DNA from: Mycolicibacterium komossense
GTDB lineage: Bacteria; Actinomycetota; Actinomycetes; Mycobacteriales; Mycobacteriaceae
DNA: 64,000 bases
Reading direction: 5' to 3'
NCBI RefSeq assembly: GCF_025822605.1
Contig: NZ_JACKTY010000018.1
Coordinates: 62,141 to 126,140, forward strand
Position 1 is the first letter of the stretch, and every line of letters begins with the position of its first letter. A program made the translations under genes and the position numbers. Positions 37,066 through 46,528 of the stretch are shown here, piece by piece. Under the pieces are notes generated by a model. The model was not told the origin of the DNA and ran no database searches. It saw nothing but the letters and a program-made list of their open reading frames with translations.

Positions 37066-37532
37066 CTGAGTTGGACGCGGTTGAAAGACAACGGATTCTG
37101 CGCCACACCAAGACGGTGGCGATCATCGGTGCGTCGGCGAATCCCTCACGCGCCAGCTACTTCGTCTACACCTACCTCAAGTCGACCAGCGACTACGAGA
37201 TCTACCTGGTCAACCCGTCGATCAGTGAAATCGACGGCGCACCGGTATATCCCAACCTGGCCGCACTTCCCGTGATACCCGACCTGGTCGACGTGTTCCG
37301 CAAACGCGACGATCTACCCTCGGTGCTGGCCGAGGTACTGGCCCTGCCGCAACATCCCAAGACGCTGTGGCTGCAACTGGGTCTGCGCCACGACGACGTC
37401 GTCCGCGACGGGGAGGCCGCCGGCCTCGAGGTGGTGCAGGACCGCTGCCTGAAGATCGAACACGCCCGGTTCAACGGTGGCCTGCACCTGGCCGGCTTCA
37501 ACACCGGCGTGATCGACTCGCGCCGGCGCTAG
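37062..37532 (+). CDS. CoA-binding Rossmann-fold protein (YccU-like)
   Basis: 156 residues. KTVAIIGASANPSRASYFVY is the CoA-binding domain of succinyl-CoA-synthetase type (PF13380), followed by YEIYLVNP, VDVFRKRDDLPSVLAEVL, LWLQLGLRHDDV and DRCLKIEHARF. The start ATG overlaps the sulfhydrylase stop. This small protein is often beside O-acetylhomoserine sulfhydrylase genes; its role may be CoA or acyl-CoA sensing, but no activity is established. Confidence 0.85.
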   Translation: MTELDAVERQRILRHTKTVAIIGASANPSRASYFVYTYLKSTSDYEIYLVNPSISEIDGAPVYPNLAALPVIPDLVDVFRKRDDLPSVLAEVLALPQHPKTLWLQLGLRHDDVVRDGEAAGLEVVQDRCLKIEHARFNGGLHLAGFNTGVIDSRRR

Positions 37533-37547
37533 TTTCCCTGCGCGGTT

Positions 37548-38246
37548 TCAGGATCCGCCCGCGGCGTTGATCGGGGCGACGTCGTACACCAGCCACTTGC
37601 CGTCCTGTTTGGTTAGTGCGACACGCAGCGCGAGCACCGCCTTGCTCGGCTGCTGGCCCGGCACGTTCTGAGTACCGCGCATCACGACGGCGACGCTGGC
37701 CGCGGCGGGGCCGAGCGCCTCGACACCGGCAGATATCGTCTGCGCTTGAGCCGAAATGTTCTTGCGGGCAAGATCTTCGGTGGATTTGCCAAAGTTCGCC
37801 TTGAAGGCCGCAGCCTGATCCGGCGCCATCAACGCGGCGGCCCGGTCGATCGACGATTCCGGGTCCTGCGGGGAGAACGTGGCCGTCGCCTCCGAGACTG
37901 CGGTGGCCAGTCGCACCACTTCCTCGGTATCGCTGTTCATATCGCGGTCCGGCACGGTCCAGCGGGTGTAACCGACCAGGACTGCCGCGACGAGCGCAGC
38001 CGTCGTCAAGGCGACCGCCGCCAAGCGCAGGGGTGCGCCGTCGTCGTCGGTGCCGACCGTCACCCGGTCGCGGCGCAACAGAACGAAATTCACGATAATC
38101 GACTGAACCACCAGCAGGCACAGCATCGAGCACACCGACACCCACCACAGCGGCCAGCCGAGGAACACCCCGACCATCACCAGCGCCGCGATCGCGATCA
38201 GCGGGCCGACGATATCGAAGGCCAACAGACGCCACAGGTTTCTCAT
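37548..38246 (-). CDS. omamB: Orphan Mce-associated membrane protein OmamB-like
   Basis: 232 residues. Three hydrophobic segments at the N-terminus (IVGPLIAIAALVMVGVFLGW, WWVSVCSMLCLLVVQSIIVN, LAAVALTTAALVAAVLVGY) precede an extracytoplasmic NTF2-like domain of about 120 residues with FSPQDPESSIDRAAALM and the closing KQDGKWLVYDVAPIN. It matches Rv0200 by layout and by pairing with the omamA-type gene, whose stop it overlaps by 4 bases. Such proteins stabilise Mce lipid importers. Confidence 0.82.
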   Translation of the reverse strand: MRNLWRLLAFDIVGPLIAIAALVMVGVFLGWPLWWVSVCSMLCLLVVQSIIVNFVLLRRDRVTVGTDDDGAPLRLAAVALTTAALVAAVLVGYTRWTVPDRDMNSDTEEVVRLATAVSEATATFSPQDPESSIDRAAALMAPDQAAAFKANFGKSTEDLARKNISAQAQTISAGVEALGPAAASVAVVMRGTQNVPGQQPSKAVLALRVALTKQDGKWLVYDVAPINAAGGS

Positions 38247-38842
38247 CGCATCGACTCCAGCCGCGAGATCAGCAATTTGCCGTCCACGTCGGAGACATCC
38301 AGGCGTAGGTTCCAGCGCACCGTTTGTGGTGTGCCACCGACGTTTTCACTCACCGAGGAGGCGATGACCAGCACCGTGTCGGTCCGCGAGGCCAGTCCGG
38401 GCGGCAACGCCTGCTTGGTCGGCGGCGCCGTACCGGGCGCAGTGTCGAGATCGTGGTGCACGGATTCCAGTGCGACCGCCTGAATCTGACCCGTCGTGCG
38501 GGACTGCAGGGTCTGCACCACATCGCGGTAGGGGGCGACCGAAGTTTCGAAATCGGCGTTCAGCTCGCCGACGGTGCCGTCGTGCAGCTTCTGCAGGCTG
38601 GCCTCGACGTTGCCAGAGTTCATGTTGATCAGCACACCGGTCCAGTCGGCTGCGGTCTGCATGACATCGGTCCGGTAGCGGAGCTCAGCGACGTCACTGC
38701 GGTGTTCTTTCCAGATCAGCCCGACCAGGACGACCGCGACGACGGACACCACAGCAAGCACCGTCGAGACGATCCCGTATCGCGAGAAGACAGGGCTGTG
38801 CGAATCGGCCACGCCGGGCTCGTCGTCGTCCGCCTCAGGCAT
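38243..38842 (-). CDS. omamA: Orphan Mce-associated membrane protein OmamA-like
   Basis: 199 residues from ATG 38842 (MPEADDDEPG); the upstream ATG at 38899 would overlap the divergent zmp1 start. One TM segment (GIVSTVLAVVSVVAVVLVGL) follows a short acidic cytoplasmic tail, then a Mam/NTF2-like domain with NMNSGNVEASLQKLHDGTVG and a WNLRLDVSDVDGKLLISRLE end. M. tuberculosis Rv0199 (OmamA) supports Mce1/Mce4 stability and cholesterol use. The zmp1-omamA-omamB order is conserved. Confidence 0.84.
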   Translation of the reverse strand: MPEADDDEPGVADSHSPVFSRYGIVSTVLAVVSVVAVVLVGLIWKEHRSDVAELRYRTDVMQTAADWTGVLINMNSGNVEASLQKLHDGTVGELNADFETSVAPYRDVVQTLQSRTTGQIQAVALESVHHDLDTAPGTAPPTKQALPPGLASRTDTVLVIASSVSENVGGTPQTVRWNLRLDVSDVDGKLLISRLESMR

Positions 38843-38882
38843 GGCCGTGAGGGTACTCGGCGTGTTCTGGAAGAATGACGGG

Positions 38883-40874
38883 GTGACGGTAGAAGCCATT
38901 CGCTCAGGTATCGAGCTGAGCTACGTCGATGACCATGCCCGCCCCCAAGACGATCTGTTCGGCCATGTCAACGGCCGCTGGCTGACCGAATACGAGATTC
39001 CCGCCGACCGCGCCACCGACGGCGCCTTCCGGTTGTTGTACGACCAGGCCGAGGAGCAGGTCCGTGACCTGATCGCGGAGGCGGCAGAGGCGAAGGCGGG
39101 GAAGGGCACCGATCAGCAGCGCATCGGCGATCTCTACGCCAGCTTCCTGGACGAGGACGCCGTCGAGGGGCGCGGTGTGCAGCCGCTGCTCGACGAGCTG
39201 GCGCTGATCGACGGCGCCCCCGACGCGCAGGCGCTGGCCGCGGTGCTGGGCGCGCTGCAGCGCACCGGCGTCGGCGGCGGTGCGGGCGTGTACGTCGACA
39301 CCGACTCGAAGAACTCCAGCCGCTACCTCCTGCACGTCTCGCAGTCCGGGATCGGGCTGCCCGACGAGTCGTACTACCGCGACGAGCAGCACGCCGCGAT
39401 CCTGGCCGCCTACCCCGGCCATATCGCCAGAATGTTCGCCCTGGTCAACGGTGGCTCACTGGATAAGGCGCCGGATTACCAGGAGACCGCGGACCGCATC
39501 GTGGCCCTGGAGACCAAACTGGCCGCCGCGCACTGGGACGTCGTCAAGCGCCGTGACGCCGACCTGACCTACAACCTGCGCAACTTCGCCGACCTGCCGG
39601 TGGAGGCGCCCGGATTCGACTGGGCCGGCTGGGTGACTGCGCTGGGAACCACCGCGGAGAAGGCCTCCGAACTCGTCGTCCGTCAGCCCGACTACCTGAC
39701 GGCGTTTGCCGCATTGTGGTCCGCCGAGACGCTGACGGACTGGAAGGACTGGGCCGCGTGGCGGCTCATCAACGCCCGCGCCGGCATGCTGACCAAGGCA
39801 CTGGTGGCCGAAAACTTCGCCTTCTACGGCACGTTGCTCAGCGGCACCGAAGAGATCCGGGAACGCTGGAAGCGCGGCGTCTCACTGGTCGAGGGCCTGA
39901 TGGGCGACACCTTGGGCAAACTCTACGTCGAGAAGCACTTCCCGCCCGGTTCGAAAGCCCGGATGGACGTGCTGGTGGCCAACCTGCGCGAGGCCTACCG
40001 CGTCAGCATCGACGACCTGGAGTGGATGACCCCGGAGACCCGCGAGCGGGCGCTGACCAAGCTCGACAAGTTCACCGCCAAGATCGGCTACCCGAAGAAG
40101 TGGCGGGACTACTCGGCACTGGTGATCGAGCGTGACGATCTCTACGGCAACTACCGTCGCGGCGCCGAGGTGGAGTCGGACCGCGACCTCGCCAAGCTTG
40201 GCTCCCCCGTCGACCGCGACGAGTGGTTCATGACCCCGCAGACCGTCAACGCCTACTACAACCCGGGGATGAACGAAATCGTCTTTCCCGCGGCCATTCT
40301 GCAGCCACCGTTCTTCGATGCCGAGGCTGATGACGCCGCCAACTACGGCGGTATCGGCGCGGTCATCGGACATGAGATCGGGCACGGATTCGACGATCAG
40401 GGCGCCAAATACGACGGCGACGGAAACCTGGTCGACTGGTGGACCGATGCCGACCGCACCGAATTCGGTGCGCGCACAAAGGCACTCATCGAACAATACG
40501 ACGCGTTCTCACCTAAGGCGCTGTCCCCCGACCACCACGTCAACGGCGCCTTCACTGTCGGTGAGAACATCGGCGATCTCGGTGGGTTGTCCATCGCACT
40601 GTTGGCGTATCAGCTGTCCCTGAACGGTCAGGAGGCCCCGGTGATCGACGGCCTGACGGGCGTCCAGCGGGTCTTTTATGGCTGGGCGCAGGTGTGGCGC
40701 ACGAAATCGCGTGATGCCGAAGCCATCCGGCGCCTGGCCACCGACCCGCATTCACCTCCAGAGTTCCGGTGCAACGGCGTGGTCCGCAATATCGACGCGT
40801 TCTACGACGCCTTCGATGTGCACGAGTCCGACGAGCTGTATCTGGATCCGCAGCTGCGCGTACGCATCTGGTAA
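38883..40874 (+). CDS. zmp1: Zinc metalloprotease Zmp1 (M13 family)
   Basis: 663 residues, the same length as I recall for M. tuberculosis Zmp1. It starts at GTG 38883; the upstream open frame belongs to the divergent omamA. The zinc site is VIGHEIGHGFDDQGAKYDGD (HExxH), with the third ligand Glu in GENIGDLGGLSIAL. NAYYNPGMNEIVFPAAILQP and the C-terminal PQLRVRIW are M13 (neprilysin-like) hallmarks. In pathogens it is a secreted peptidase affecting inflammasome response; in a saprophyte the role is open. Confidence 0.96.
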   Translation: MTVEAIRSGIELSYVDDHARPQDDLFGHVNGRWLTEYEIPADRATDGAFRLLYDQAEEQVRDLIAEAAEAKAGKGTDQQRIGDLYASFLDEDAVEGRGVQPLLDELALIDGAPDAQALAAVLGALQRTGVGGGAGVYVDTDSKNSSRYLLHVSQSGIGLPDESYYRDEQHAAILAAYPGHIARMFALVNGGSLDKAPDYQETADRIVALETKLAAAHWDVVKRRDADLTYNLRNFADLPVEAPGFDWAGWVTALGTTAEKASELVVRQPDYLTAFAALWSAETLTDWKDWAAWRLINARAGMLTKALVAENFAFYGTLLSGTEEIRERWKRGVSLVEGLMGDTLGKLYVEKHFPPGSKARMDVLVANLREAYRVSIDDLEWMTPETRERALTKLDKFTAKIGYPKKWRDYSALVIERDDLYGNYRRGAEVESDRDLAKLGSPVDRDEWFMTPQTVNAYYNPGMNEIVFPAAILQPPFFDAEADDAANYGGIGAVIGHEIGHGFDDQGAKYDGDGNLVDWWTDADRTEFGARTKALIEQYDAFSPKALSPDHHVNGAFTVGENIGDLGGLSIALLAYQLSLNGQEAPVIDGLTGVQRVFYGWAQVWRTKSRDAEAIRRLATDPHSPPEFRCNGVVRNIDAFYDAFDVHESDELYLDPQLRVRIW

Positions 40875-40880
40875 CCGTTC

Positions 40881-40924
40881 TCCTGCCGAGCAGTCCCCCG
40901 CTTGCGGGGGACTGCTCGGCAGGA
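40881..40924. terminator. Bidirectional hairpin terminator after zmp1
   Basis: Perfect 20-bp arms (TCCTGCCGAGCAGTCCCCCG and its complement) with loop CTTG lie between convergent zmp1 and the L,D-transpeptidase gene, seven bases from each stop codon. The stem is very GC-rich with no T run. Confidence 0.88.
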
Positions 40925-40931
40925 GACGGAA

Positions 40932-42005
40932 CTACATCTGCCAGTCCTGGGCACCGTCGTTCTGGTTGTAGGTACCGACCGAGTTCTTCACCACAATCGG
41001 GTCACCGCTGCCGAAGTTGTCGTAAAACCACTGTGCATTCGCGGCGCTGAGGTTGATACACCCGTGGCTGACGTTTGTCTTGCCCTGATCAGCCACCGAC
41101 CACGGCGCGGAGTGCACGAAGTTACCGCTGTTGTCGATCCGCACGGCGTTCTGCACCGTGAGCTTGTACCCCTGCGCCGACGTGCTCGGCACGCCGTAGG
41201 TCGCGGAGTCCATCACGATCGACGGGAACTTCTCCAGCACGTAGTAGGTACCGTTGGGGGTGTCGTGTCCGGGCTTACCCATCGAGACCGGGAATGTCTT
41301 CTCCAGCACACCGTTTCGGACGATCTGCATCTGGTGGGTCTTGTTGTCGACGGTCGCCACCAGCGACTCACCGGTACGGAAGCTCGACTTGGCGCCGCCG
41401 GCGTCGATGTTGACGACTGTGTTGGCCGGCCAGAAGTCGATCGGCCGCCAGCGCAGTTGGGTGTCGCTGAGCCAGTAGAACTTTCCGGGAACGGCCGGGA
41501 CGGACGACACGTGGACCGCGTCCTGCGCCATCTGCCGGTTGGCGATCGGCACGGCGAAGTTGATGGCGATCGGCTTCGCGACGCCGACCATCGACCCGTT
41601 CGACGGATTGAAGGACGGGGGCCGGAACGGGGGTGTGCCGGTGAAGGGCAGCGGGTTCTGCCCGGCCGGGATGCCCTGCGGAGGCACAGCCAGCGGGTCG
41701 GCCGGCGGAGCGGCCAGCGGATCAGCCGCCGGCGGCGGCGCCATCGGATCGACCGGTGTCGGCGCCATCGGATCTGCCGGCGGTGCGGCGAACGGATCAG
41801 CGGGTGGCGGGGGTGCCATCGGATCGATCGGCGGCTGGGTGATCACCCCGGGATCGTTGGGATTGACCTCGGGGTCCGCGTACGCCGGCGTTACCCCGAA
41901 CGCCATCGTCGCGACCAGTCCGACAACACCGATCGCGACCGCCATCGTTCGGGTACGAGCCTTCGCCGGACGGCGGCGTGATTGGCGTATTGATGATGCT
42001 GGCAT
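40932..42005 (-). CDS. L,D-transpeptidase (YkuD; LdtMt4/Rv0192-type)
   Basis: 357 residues from ATG 42005. Signal/TM segment [21 protein letters not shown], then a Pro/Ala repeat region (about 45-110) built from ADPxAxPP units, an Ig-like Ldt domain, and a YkuD domain with [20 protein letters not shown]; the catalytic Cys is in SHGCINLS. It forms 3-3 cross-links in peptidoglycan, the main type in mycobacteria. The start is chosen by the signal peptide; the longer frame upstream is not secretory. Confidence 0.92.
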   Translation of the reverse strand: MPASSIRQSRRRPAKARTRTMAVAIGVVGLVATMAFGVTPAYADPEVNPNDPGVITQPPIDPMAPPPPADPFAAPPADPMAPTPVDPMAPPPAADPLAAPPADPLAVPPQGIPAGQNPLPFTGTPPFRPPSFNPSNGSMVGVAKPIAINFAVPIANRQMAQDAVHVSSVPAVPGKFYWLSDTQLRWRPIDFWPANTVVNIDAGGAKSSFRTGESLVATVDNKTHQMQIVRNGVLEKTFPVSMGKPGHDTPNGTYYVLEKFPSIVMDSATYGVPSTSAQGYKLTVQNAVRIDNSGNFVHSAPWSVADQGKTNVSHGCINLSAANAQWFYDNFGSGDPIVVKNSVGTYNQNDGAQDWQM

Positions 42006-42294
42006 GGGCCAACCTCCACTCTCTTTCTCGGTCCAGTGTCGCACAGCTGATCGACCAGCTACCAGGTCGTTCAACCGCACAAAAGGGTGAAACAGCGATC
42101 GATCACCGCCCTGAACTGTGGGGATAATCGTGCCGACCACGCTGTTTGTTACAGCCGGGCACCGGCTGCGGCTCACCGGCACTGCCCGCGCCGGGTGCCG
42201 CTCGCGTCGCTCGACCTACCTTCAGCAACAACACCGTCGGCACCCAGGATGGCCGTAGATGTCCAGCGCGTTCAGCACGCAATAGGCTGGCGCG

Positions 42295-42594
42295 GTGATC
42301 GTCGCCTTCAGCATCAGCCCGTCAGCCGGAGACGACACCGGCGGTGTCAGCGCTGCCGTCGCAGAGGCGGTCCGCGTGGTCCGGGCATCGGGGCTCCCGA
42401 ACGAGACCAACGCGATGTTCACCAATATCGAGGGCGACTGGGACGAGGTCATGGCAGTCGTCAAGCAGGCAGTCGATGCGGTGGCCGCGGCGTCACCGCG
42501 GGTGAGCCTGGTCCTCAAGGCCGATATCAGGCCCGGGTTCAGCGGCCAGCTCACCGCCAAGGTTGAGCGCCTCGAGCGCGCGCTCGAGGGCTGA
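42295..42594 (+). CDS. Thiamine-binding MTH1187/YkoF-type protein
   Basis: 99 residues from GTG 42295. [40 protein letters not shown] and [20 protein letters not shown] match the thiamine-binding-protein family (PF01910, DUF77). Family structures bind thiamine or a pyrimidine precursor. It converges with ricR, three bases apart. The preceding 289 bp contain the divergent leader of the L,D-transpeptidase and no other gene I can support. Rv0191 is at the corresponding place in M. tuberculosis, but it is a different protein. Confidence 0.8.
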   Translation: MIVAFSISPSAGDDTGGVSAAVAEAVRVVRASGLPNETNAMFTNIEGDWDEVMAVVKQAVDAVAAASPRVSLVLKADIRPGFSGQLTAKVERLERALEG

Positions 42595-42597
42595 GCC

Positions 42598-42897
42598 TCA
42601 GGAACGAACCAACCGGGCTATCGCCGCGGACGCCTCGGCGAGTTTCGCCTCCGCCTCCTCGCCGCCCTCGGCGACGGCATGGCTGACACAGTGGCCGAGG
42701 TGCTCGTCGAGCAGGCCGAGCGCCACCGACTGCATGGCGCTGTTCACCGCGCTGATCTGGGTCAACACGTCGATGCAGTACTTGTCCTCTTCGATCATCT
42801 TCGCGATACCGCGAACCTGACCTTCGATGCGGCGCAAGCGTTTGGCGTAGTTGTCCTTGTTCGGCGAATAGCCGCGCTCCGAGGGTTCCATTGCCAC
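42598..42897 (-). CDS. ricR: Copper-sensing repressor RicR (CsoR family)
   Basis: 99 residues forming the all-helical CsoR fold. RRIEGQVRGIAKMIEEDKYC is the family signature, and the Cu(I) ligands are C41, H66 and C70 with the exact 25- and 4-residue spacing of CsoR. ATG 42891 is an alternative start. It is the second gene after a DUF305 lipoprotein whose promoter carries a RicR-type palindrome, so it is probably autoregulated. Cu(I) releases it from DNA. The name follows M. tuberculosis Rv0190, which also neighbours ilvD. Confidence 0.9.
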   Translation of the reverse strand: MAMEPSERGYSPNKDNYAKRLRRIEGQVRGIAKMIEEDKYCIDVLTQISAVNSAMQSVALGLLDEHLGHCVSHAVAEGGEEAEAKLAEASAAIARLVRS

Positions 42898-42909
42898 CGC
42901 CCCTTTCTC

Positions 42910-43539
42910 TTAGCCGGTGCCCAACATCTGTTTCATCTGTGCGACCTCGGCCTCCTGATCGGTCACGATCTGCTGCGCGAGCGTCTTGGCGTCGGCGTTG
43001 GCACCCTTGGCGATCTCGGTGTTGGCCATTTCGATCGCGCCCTGGTGGTGGCCGATCATCGACTGCAGCCACAGTTTGTCGAACTCGGCGCCGGTGAGCG
43101 ACTCGAGCTGTTTCATCGTGGCGTCGTCGACCATGCCGTTCATCGCCATGCCGCCATGATCGCCGTGCCCGGTGTTGTCGTCGGGATTCTCCTGCCACTG
43201 CACCAGGAAGGCCTTCAGCGTCTCGATTTCCGGTTCCTGCGCGGCGGAGATGGCCGCGGCGAGCTTGATCACCTGCGGATCGGTGCTGCGCGTGGGGACC
43301 AGCGCCGACATCTCGATCGCCTGCTGATGATGTGGGACCATTCCGCTGGCGAAAGTCACGTCCTCGGCGTTGAATCCGGCAGGCTGCCCACTGATCGCCG
43401 GCGTGGTCTCGGCGTGCGTATGGTCGGCGTGGCCGTCGGATGCCGAGGGGCTGGTGCACCCGGAGATCACCAGCGCAGTTGCCAGAGCAGCGAAGACCGC
43501 GACGATCCGAGCAGGGGTGAGCGAGAGCAGACGCGTCAT
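42910..43539 (-). CDS. DUF305 lipoprotein, probable copper-responsive His/Met-rich protein
   Basis: 209 residues from ATG 43539. The lipobox is LVISGC after a clear signal peptide. After a His-rich linker (GHADHTHAE), two DUF305 repeats carry GMVPHHQQAIEMS and MIGHHQGAIEMA, with GHGDHGGMAMNGM between them. This His/Met content suits Cu binding outside the membrane. It heads the DUF305-ricR transcript 12 bp before ricR, and a RicR-type box overlaps its promoter. I recall no counterpart beside ricR in M. tuberculosis. Confidence 0.87.
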   Translation of the reverse strand: MTRLLSLTPARIVAVFAALATALVISGCTSPSASDGHADHTHAETTPAISGQPAGFNAEDVTFASGMVPHHQQAIEMSALVPTRSTDPQVIKLAAAISAAQEPEIETLKAFLVQWQENPDDNTGHGDHGGMAMNGMVDDATMKQLESLTGAEFDKLWLQSMIGHHQGAIEMANTEIAKGANADAKTLAQQIVTDQEAEVAQMKQMLGTG

Positions 43540-43556
43540 GGCACCCACCGTACCCG

Positions 43557-43573
43557 ATACCCCAGTGGGGTAT
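43557..43573. promoter_or_regulatory. RicR/CsoR-type operator
   Basis: ATACCCCAGTGGGGTAT has perfect 7-bp arms around AGT and fits the TACCC...GGGTA palindrome of RicR/CsoR regulons. It lies 18 bp before the DUF305 start, in the promoter of DUF305-ricR, and 46 bp before the divergent ilvD, which might also be affected. Confidence 0.87.
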
Positions 43574-43619
43574 GCCTAACTGATTTTGGTGACCGATACC
43601 ACAGAGGCATACTTATGCG

Positions 43620-45341
43620 ATGCCCTCCGACTCTTCGGGTCCGTCCGGATCTGCCCCCGATATCAAGCCTCGTAGCCGCGACGTCACCGACGGCCTGGAG
43701 AAGACCGCCGCCCGTGGCATGTTACGAGCCGTCGGCATGGGTGACGACGACTGGGTCAAGTCGCAGATCGGCGTCGCGTCGTCGTGGAACGAGATCACCC
43801 CGTGCAACCTGTCCCTTGACCGCCTGGCCAAGGCCGCCAAGGAGGGCGTGCACGCCGCGGGCGGGTTCCCGATGGAATTCGGCACCATCTCGGTGTCCGA
43901 CGGCATCTCGATGGGCCACGAGGGCATGCACTTCTCGTTGGTCTCCCGCGAGGTCATCGCCGACAGCGTCGAGACGGTCATGATGGCCGAGCGCCTCGAC
44001 GGGTCCGTTCTGCTCGCCGGTTGCGACAAGTCCCTGCCCGGCATGCTGATGGCCGCCGCTCGGCTGGATCTGGCCAGTGTCTTCCTCTATGCCGGCTCGA
44101 TCATGCCCGGCAAGGCCGTGCTGTCCGACGGTAGCGAGCGCGACGTCACGATCATCGACGCCTTCGAGGCTGTCGGCGCCTGCTCGCGCGGGCTGATGTC
44201 CCGCGAAGACGTCGACACCATCGAGCGCGCCATCTGTCCGGGTGAGGGCGCCTGCGGCGGCATGTACACCGCGAACACCATGGCCAGTGCGGCCGAGGCG
44301 ATCGGCATGTCGCTTCCCGGTAGCGCCGCCCCGCCCGCCACCGACCGTCGCCGCGACGGGTTCGCCAAGGCCAGCGGCGCGGCCGTCGTCGAACTGCTCA
44401 AGCGCGGTATCACCGCCCGCGACATCATGACCAAGGAGGCGTTCGAGAACGCCATCGCGGTCGTGATGGCGTTCGGCGGGTCCACCAACGCGGTGCTGCA
44501 CCTGCTGGCGATCGCCCACGAGGCCGACGTCAAGCTGACCCTCGACGACTTCATCCGCGTCGGCGCGAAGGTCCCGCACCTGGCCGACGTCAAGCCATTC
44601 GGCAAGCACGTGATGTACGACGTCGACAAGATCGGGGGCGTCCCGGTGATCATGAAGGCGCTGCTCGACGCCGGCCTGTTGCACGGTGACTGCCTGACCG
44701 TCACCGGGCAGACGATGGCCGAGAACCTCGCACACATCGCCCCACCGGACCCAGACGGCAAGGTGCTGCGCGCACTCGCCAATCCGATCCATCCCACCGG
44801 CGGCATCACCATCCTGCACGGTTCACTGGCACCCGAGGGCGCCGTGGTCAAGTCGGCCGGCTTCGATTCCGACGTGTTCGAAGGCACCGCAAGGGTTTTC
44901 GACGGTGAGCGCAAGGCGATGGACGCCTTGGAGGACGGCACCATCGTCGCCGGCGACGTCGTCGTCATCCGCTACGAAGGCCCCAAGGGCGGTCCCGGCA
45001 TGCGCGAGATGCTGGCCATCACCGGTGCCATCAAGGGCGCGGGCCTGGGTAAGGACGTCCTGCTGATGACCGACGGCCGGTTCTCGGGAGGCACCACCGG
45101 CCTCTGCGTCGGGCACATCGCGCCCGAGGCCGTCGACGCCGGACCCATCGCCTTTGTGCGCGACGGCGACAAGATCCGTCTCGACGTCGGCAAGGGCACC
45201 CTGGACCTGCTCGTCGACGCCGGCGAATTCGATTCGCGCAAGACGGGTTTCAATCCACCGGCGCCGAAGTACCCAACCGGCGTGCTGGCCAAGTACCGGA
45301 AGCTGGTCGGGTCGGCCGCCCAGGGTGCGGTCTGCGGCTGA
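43620..45341 (+). CDS. ilvD: Dihydroxy-acid dehydratase
   Basis: 573 residues. It dehydrates 2,3-dihydroxy-isovalerate and its homologue to the 2-oxo acids of valine, leucine and isoleucine synthesis. Fe-S Cys candidates are C62 ([10 protein letters not shown]), C135 ([11 protein letters not shown]) and C212 ([13 protein letters not shown]). The C-terminal [18 protein letters not shown] is the family signature. Iron-sulfur dehydratases are classic copper-toxicity targets, which may explain why it sits beside ricR. Confidence 0.96.
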   Translation: MPSDSSGPSGSAPDIKPRSRDVTDGLEKTAARGMLRAVGMGDDDWVKSQIGVASSWNEITPCNLSLDRLAKAAKEGVHAAGGFPMEFGTISVSDGISMGHEGMHFSLVSREVIADSVETVMMAERLDGSVLLAGCDKSLPGMLMAAARLDLASVFLYAGSIMPGKAVLSDGSERDVTIIDAFEAVGACSRGLMSREDVDTIERAICPGEGACGGMYTANTMASAAEAIGMSLPGSAAPPATDRRRDGFAKASGAAVVELLKRGITARDIMTKEAFENAIAVVMAFGGSTNAVLHLLAIAHEADVKLTLDDFIRVGAKVPHLADVKPFGKHVMYDVDKIGGVPVIMKALLDAGLLHGDCLTVTGQTMAENLAHIAPPDPDGKVLRALANPIHPTGGITILHGSLAPEGAVVKSAGFDSDVFEGTARVFDGERKAMDALEDGTIVAGDVVVIRYEGPKGGPGMREMLAITGAIKGAGLGKDVLLMTDGRFSGGTTGLCVGHIAPEAVDAGPIAFVRDGDKIRLDVGKGTLDLLVDAGEFDSRKTGFNPPAPKYPTGVLAKYRKLVGSAAQGAVCG

Positions 45342-45353
45342 GCCGACCGGCGC

Positions 45354-46394
45354 TTACTGCACGGCTTCTTTGAAGATCTTCGTGATCGTGCCGTTCTGGC
45401 TGTCGAAGAAGCGGGCGTCGGTCGCGTTCCAGCCGCCGAGATCGTCGATGGTCCACAGCTTCTGCGGCATGGGGAACTCGTCGGCGAACTCCGCCGCAAC
45501 GGTGGGGTCCGACGGCCGGAATCCGGCCCGCGCCCACAACCGCTGCGCGTCAGGCGTGTACAGGTAGTCGTTCAGCCGGGTGGCGGCATCGACGTGCGGG
45601 CCGTCCTTGATGATCGCCACCAGGTTGTCGGCCGCCATCGTCTGCGGCGGCGTGACGTGAATGACCGCCTGGCTGTGCCGCTCGGCGTCGATGGCGCCGC
45701 TCTCCGCGGTGATCAGCACATCGCCCTCGCCCTGCAGGAATGCATCGGTGGCTTGACGGGCGGTCGACGGTGCGATCTTGACGTGCTCGAGGACGAGCGC
45801 CCTGAGAAACTCCTGCCCCGCTGCCGGGTCCTGTCCGCCGTTGCTGATGGCGGCGTAGCCCGCGAGCAATCCCCATTTGCCGGAGCCGGACAGCACCGGG
45901 TTAGGGGTGACGACTTCCAGCCCGGGCTGGAGCAGGTCGGACCAGTCGTGAATGTTCTTCGGATTGCCGGCGCGGACCATCAGTGTCATCACCGAGCCGT
46001 ACGGACTGCCTTTCGCGGGGCCTGCGTTCCAGTCCGAGGCCACCCTGCCCGCCCGGACGAGCCGGTTGACGGAAGGCTCATCGGAGAAGTTCACCAGGTC
46101 GGCGGAGTGACCGTCGATGATGGCCTGGGCCAGATCACCCGAGGCGCCGTAGTCGGGGTTGTCGATCGTGATCCCCGCACCCTGCGGGCTGGCGAGGAAC
46201 GCCGGAACGACGGCATTCCAGCCTGCCTGCGCGGAGGTGAAGGCGGACAGCGCGAGGCCATTATTGGGCGTTTTGCCCTGCTCGGTGTCCACGCCGCCCG
46301 CTTTCCCGCAGGCCGAGACACCCGTAGCGGCCACGAGCAGTATCAGAAGAATCGAAGTCCAATGGAGCACGCGGCGACGGTGCGTAATGCTCAT
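45354..46394 (-). CDS. Sulfate/thiosulfate-type solute-binding lipoprotein, copy 1
   Basis: 346 residues from ATG 46394; ATG 46409 is also in frame. Lipobox ATGVSAC. The mature protein has LSAFTSAQAGWNAVVPAFLA, DYGASGDLAQAIIDGHSADL, NIHDWSDLLQPGLEVVTPNP and SGSGKWGLLAGYA, the SubI/CysP sulfate-binding pattern. No ABC permease or ATPase gene is nearby. It is about as long as copy 2 (46529-47560) and closely related, with both carrying the same upstream motif. A divergent substrate or an orphan receptor is possible. Confidence 0.85.
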   Translation of the reverse strand: MSITHRRRVLHWTSILLILLVAATGVSACGKAGGVDTEQGKTPNNGLALSAFTSAQAGWNAVVPAFLASPQGAGITIDNPDYGASGDLAQAIIDGHSADLVNFSDEPSVNRLVRAGRVASDWNAGPAKGSPYGSVMTLMVRAGNPKNIHDWSDLLQPGLEVVTPNPVLSGSGKWGLLAGYAAISNGGQDPAAGQEFLRALVLEHVKIAPSTARQATDAFLQGEGDVLITAESGAIDAERHSQAVIHVTPPQTMAADNLVAIIKDGPHVDAATRLNDYLYTPDAQRLWARAGFRPSDPTVAAEFADEFPMPQKLWTIDDLGGWNATDARFFDSQNGTITKIFKEAVQ

Positions 46395-46442
46395 GTCAGT
46401 CCTTGCCATGCCGATGAGTTCAACGGGTAGCGACCACGCTAT

Positions 46443-46453
46443 CAAACTTTGCT
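46443..46453 (-). promoter_or_regulatory. Shared upstream motif of the binding-protein pair, copy 1
   Basis: On the minus strand AGCAAAGTTTG follows GCTATTTTT (an imperfect GCTA...TAGC palindrome at 46451-46462), 49 bp before the ATG at 46394. The same AGCAAA-TTTG core lies 51 bp before the copy-2 start (47611-47620). Conservation of sequence and spacing suggests a common regulator or promoter. The flanking DNA is unusually AT-rich for this genome. Confidence 0.45.
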
Positions 46454-46528
46454 AAAAATAGCGCCGAAGTAACAAAATAGAGTATGAGCGCATATTTACG
46501 GACATTATCGACATAGCCCAGTGGCGGT

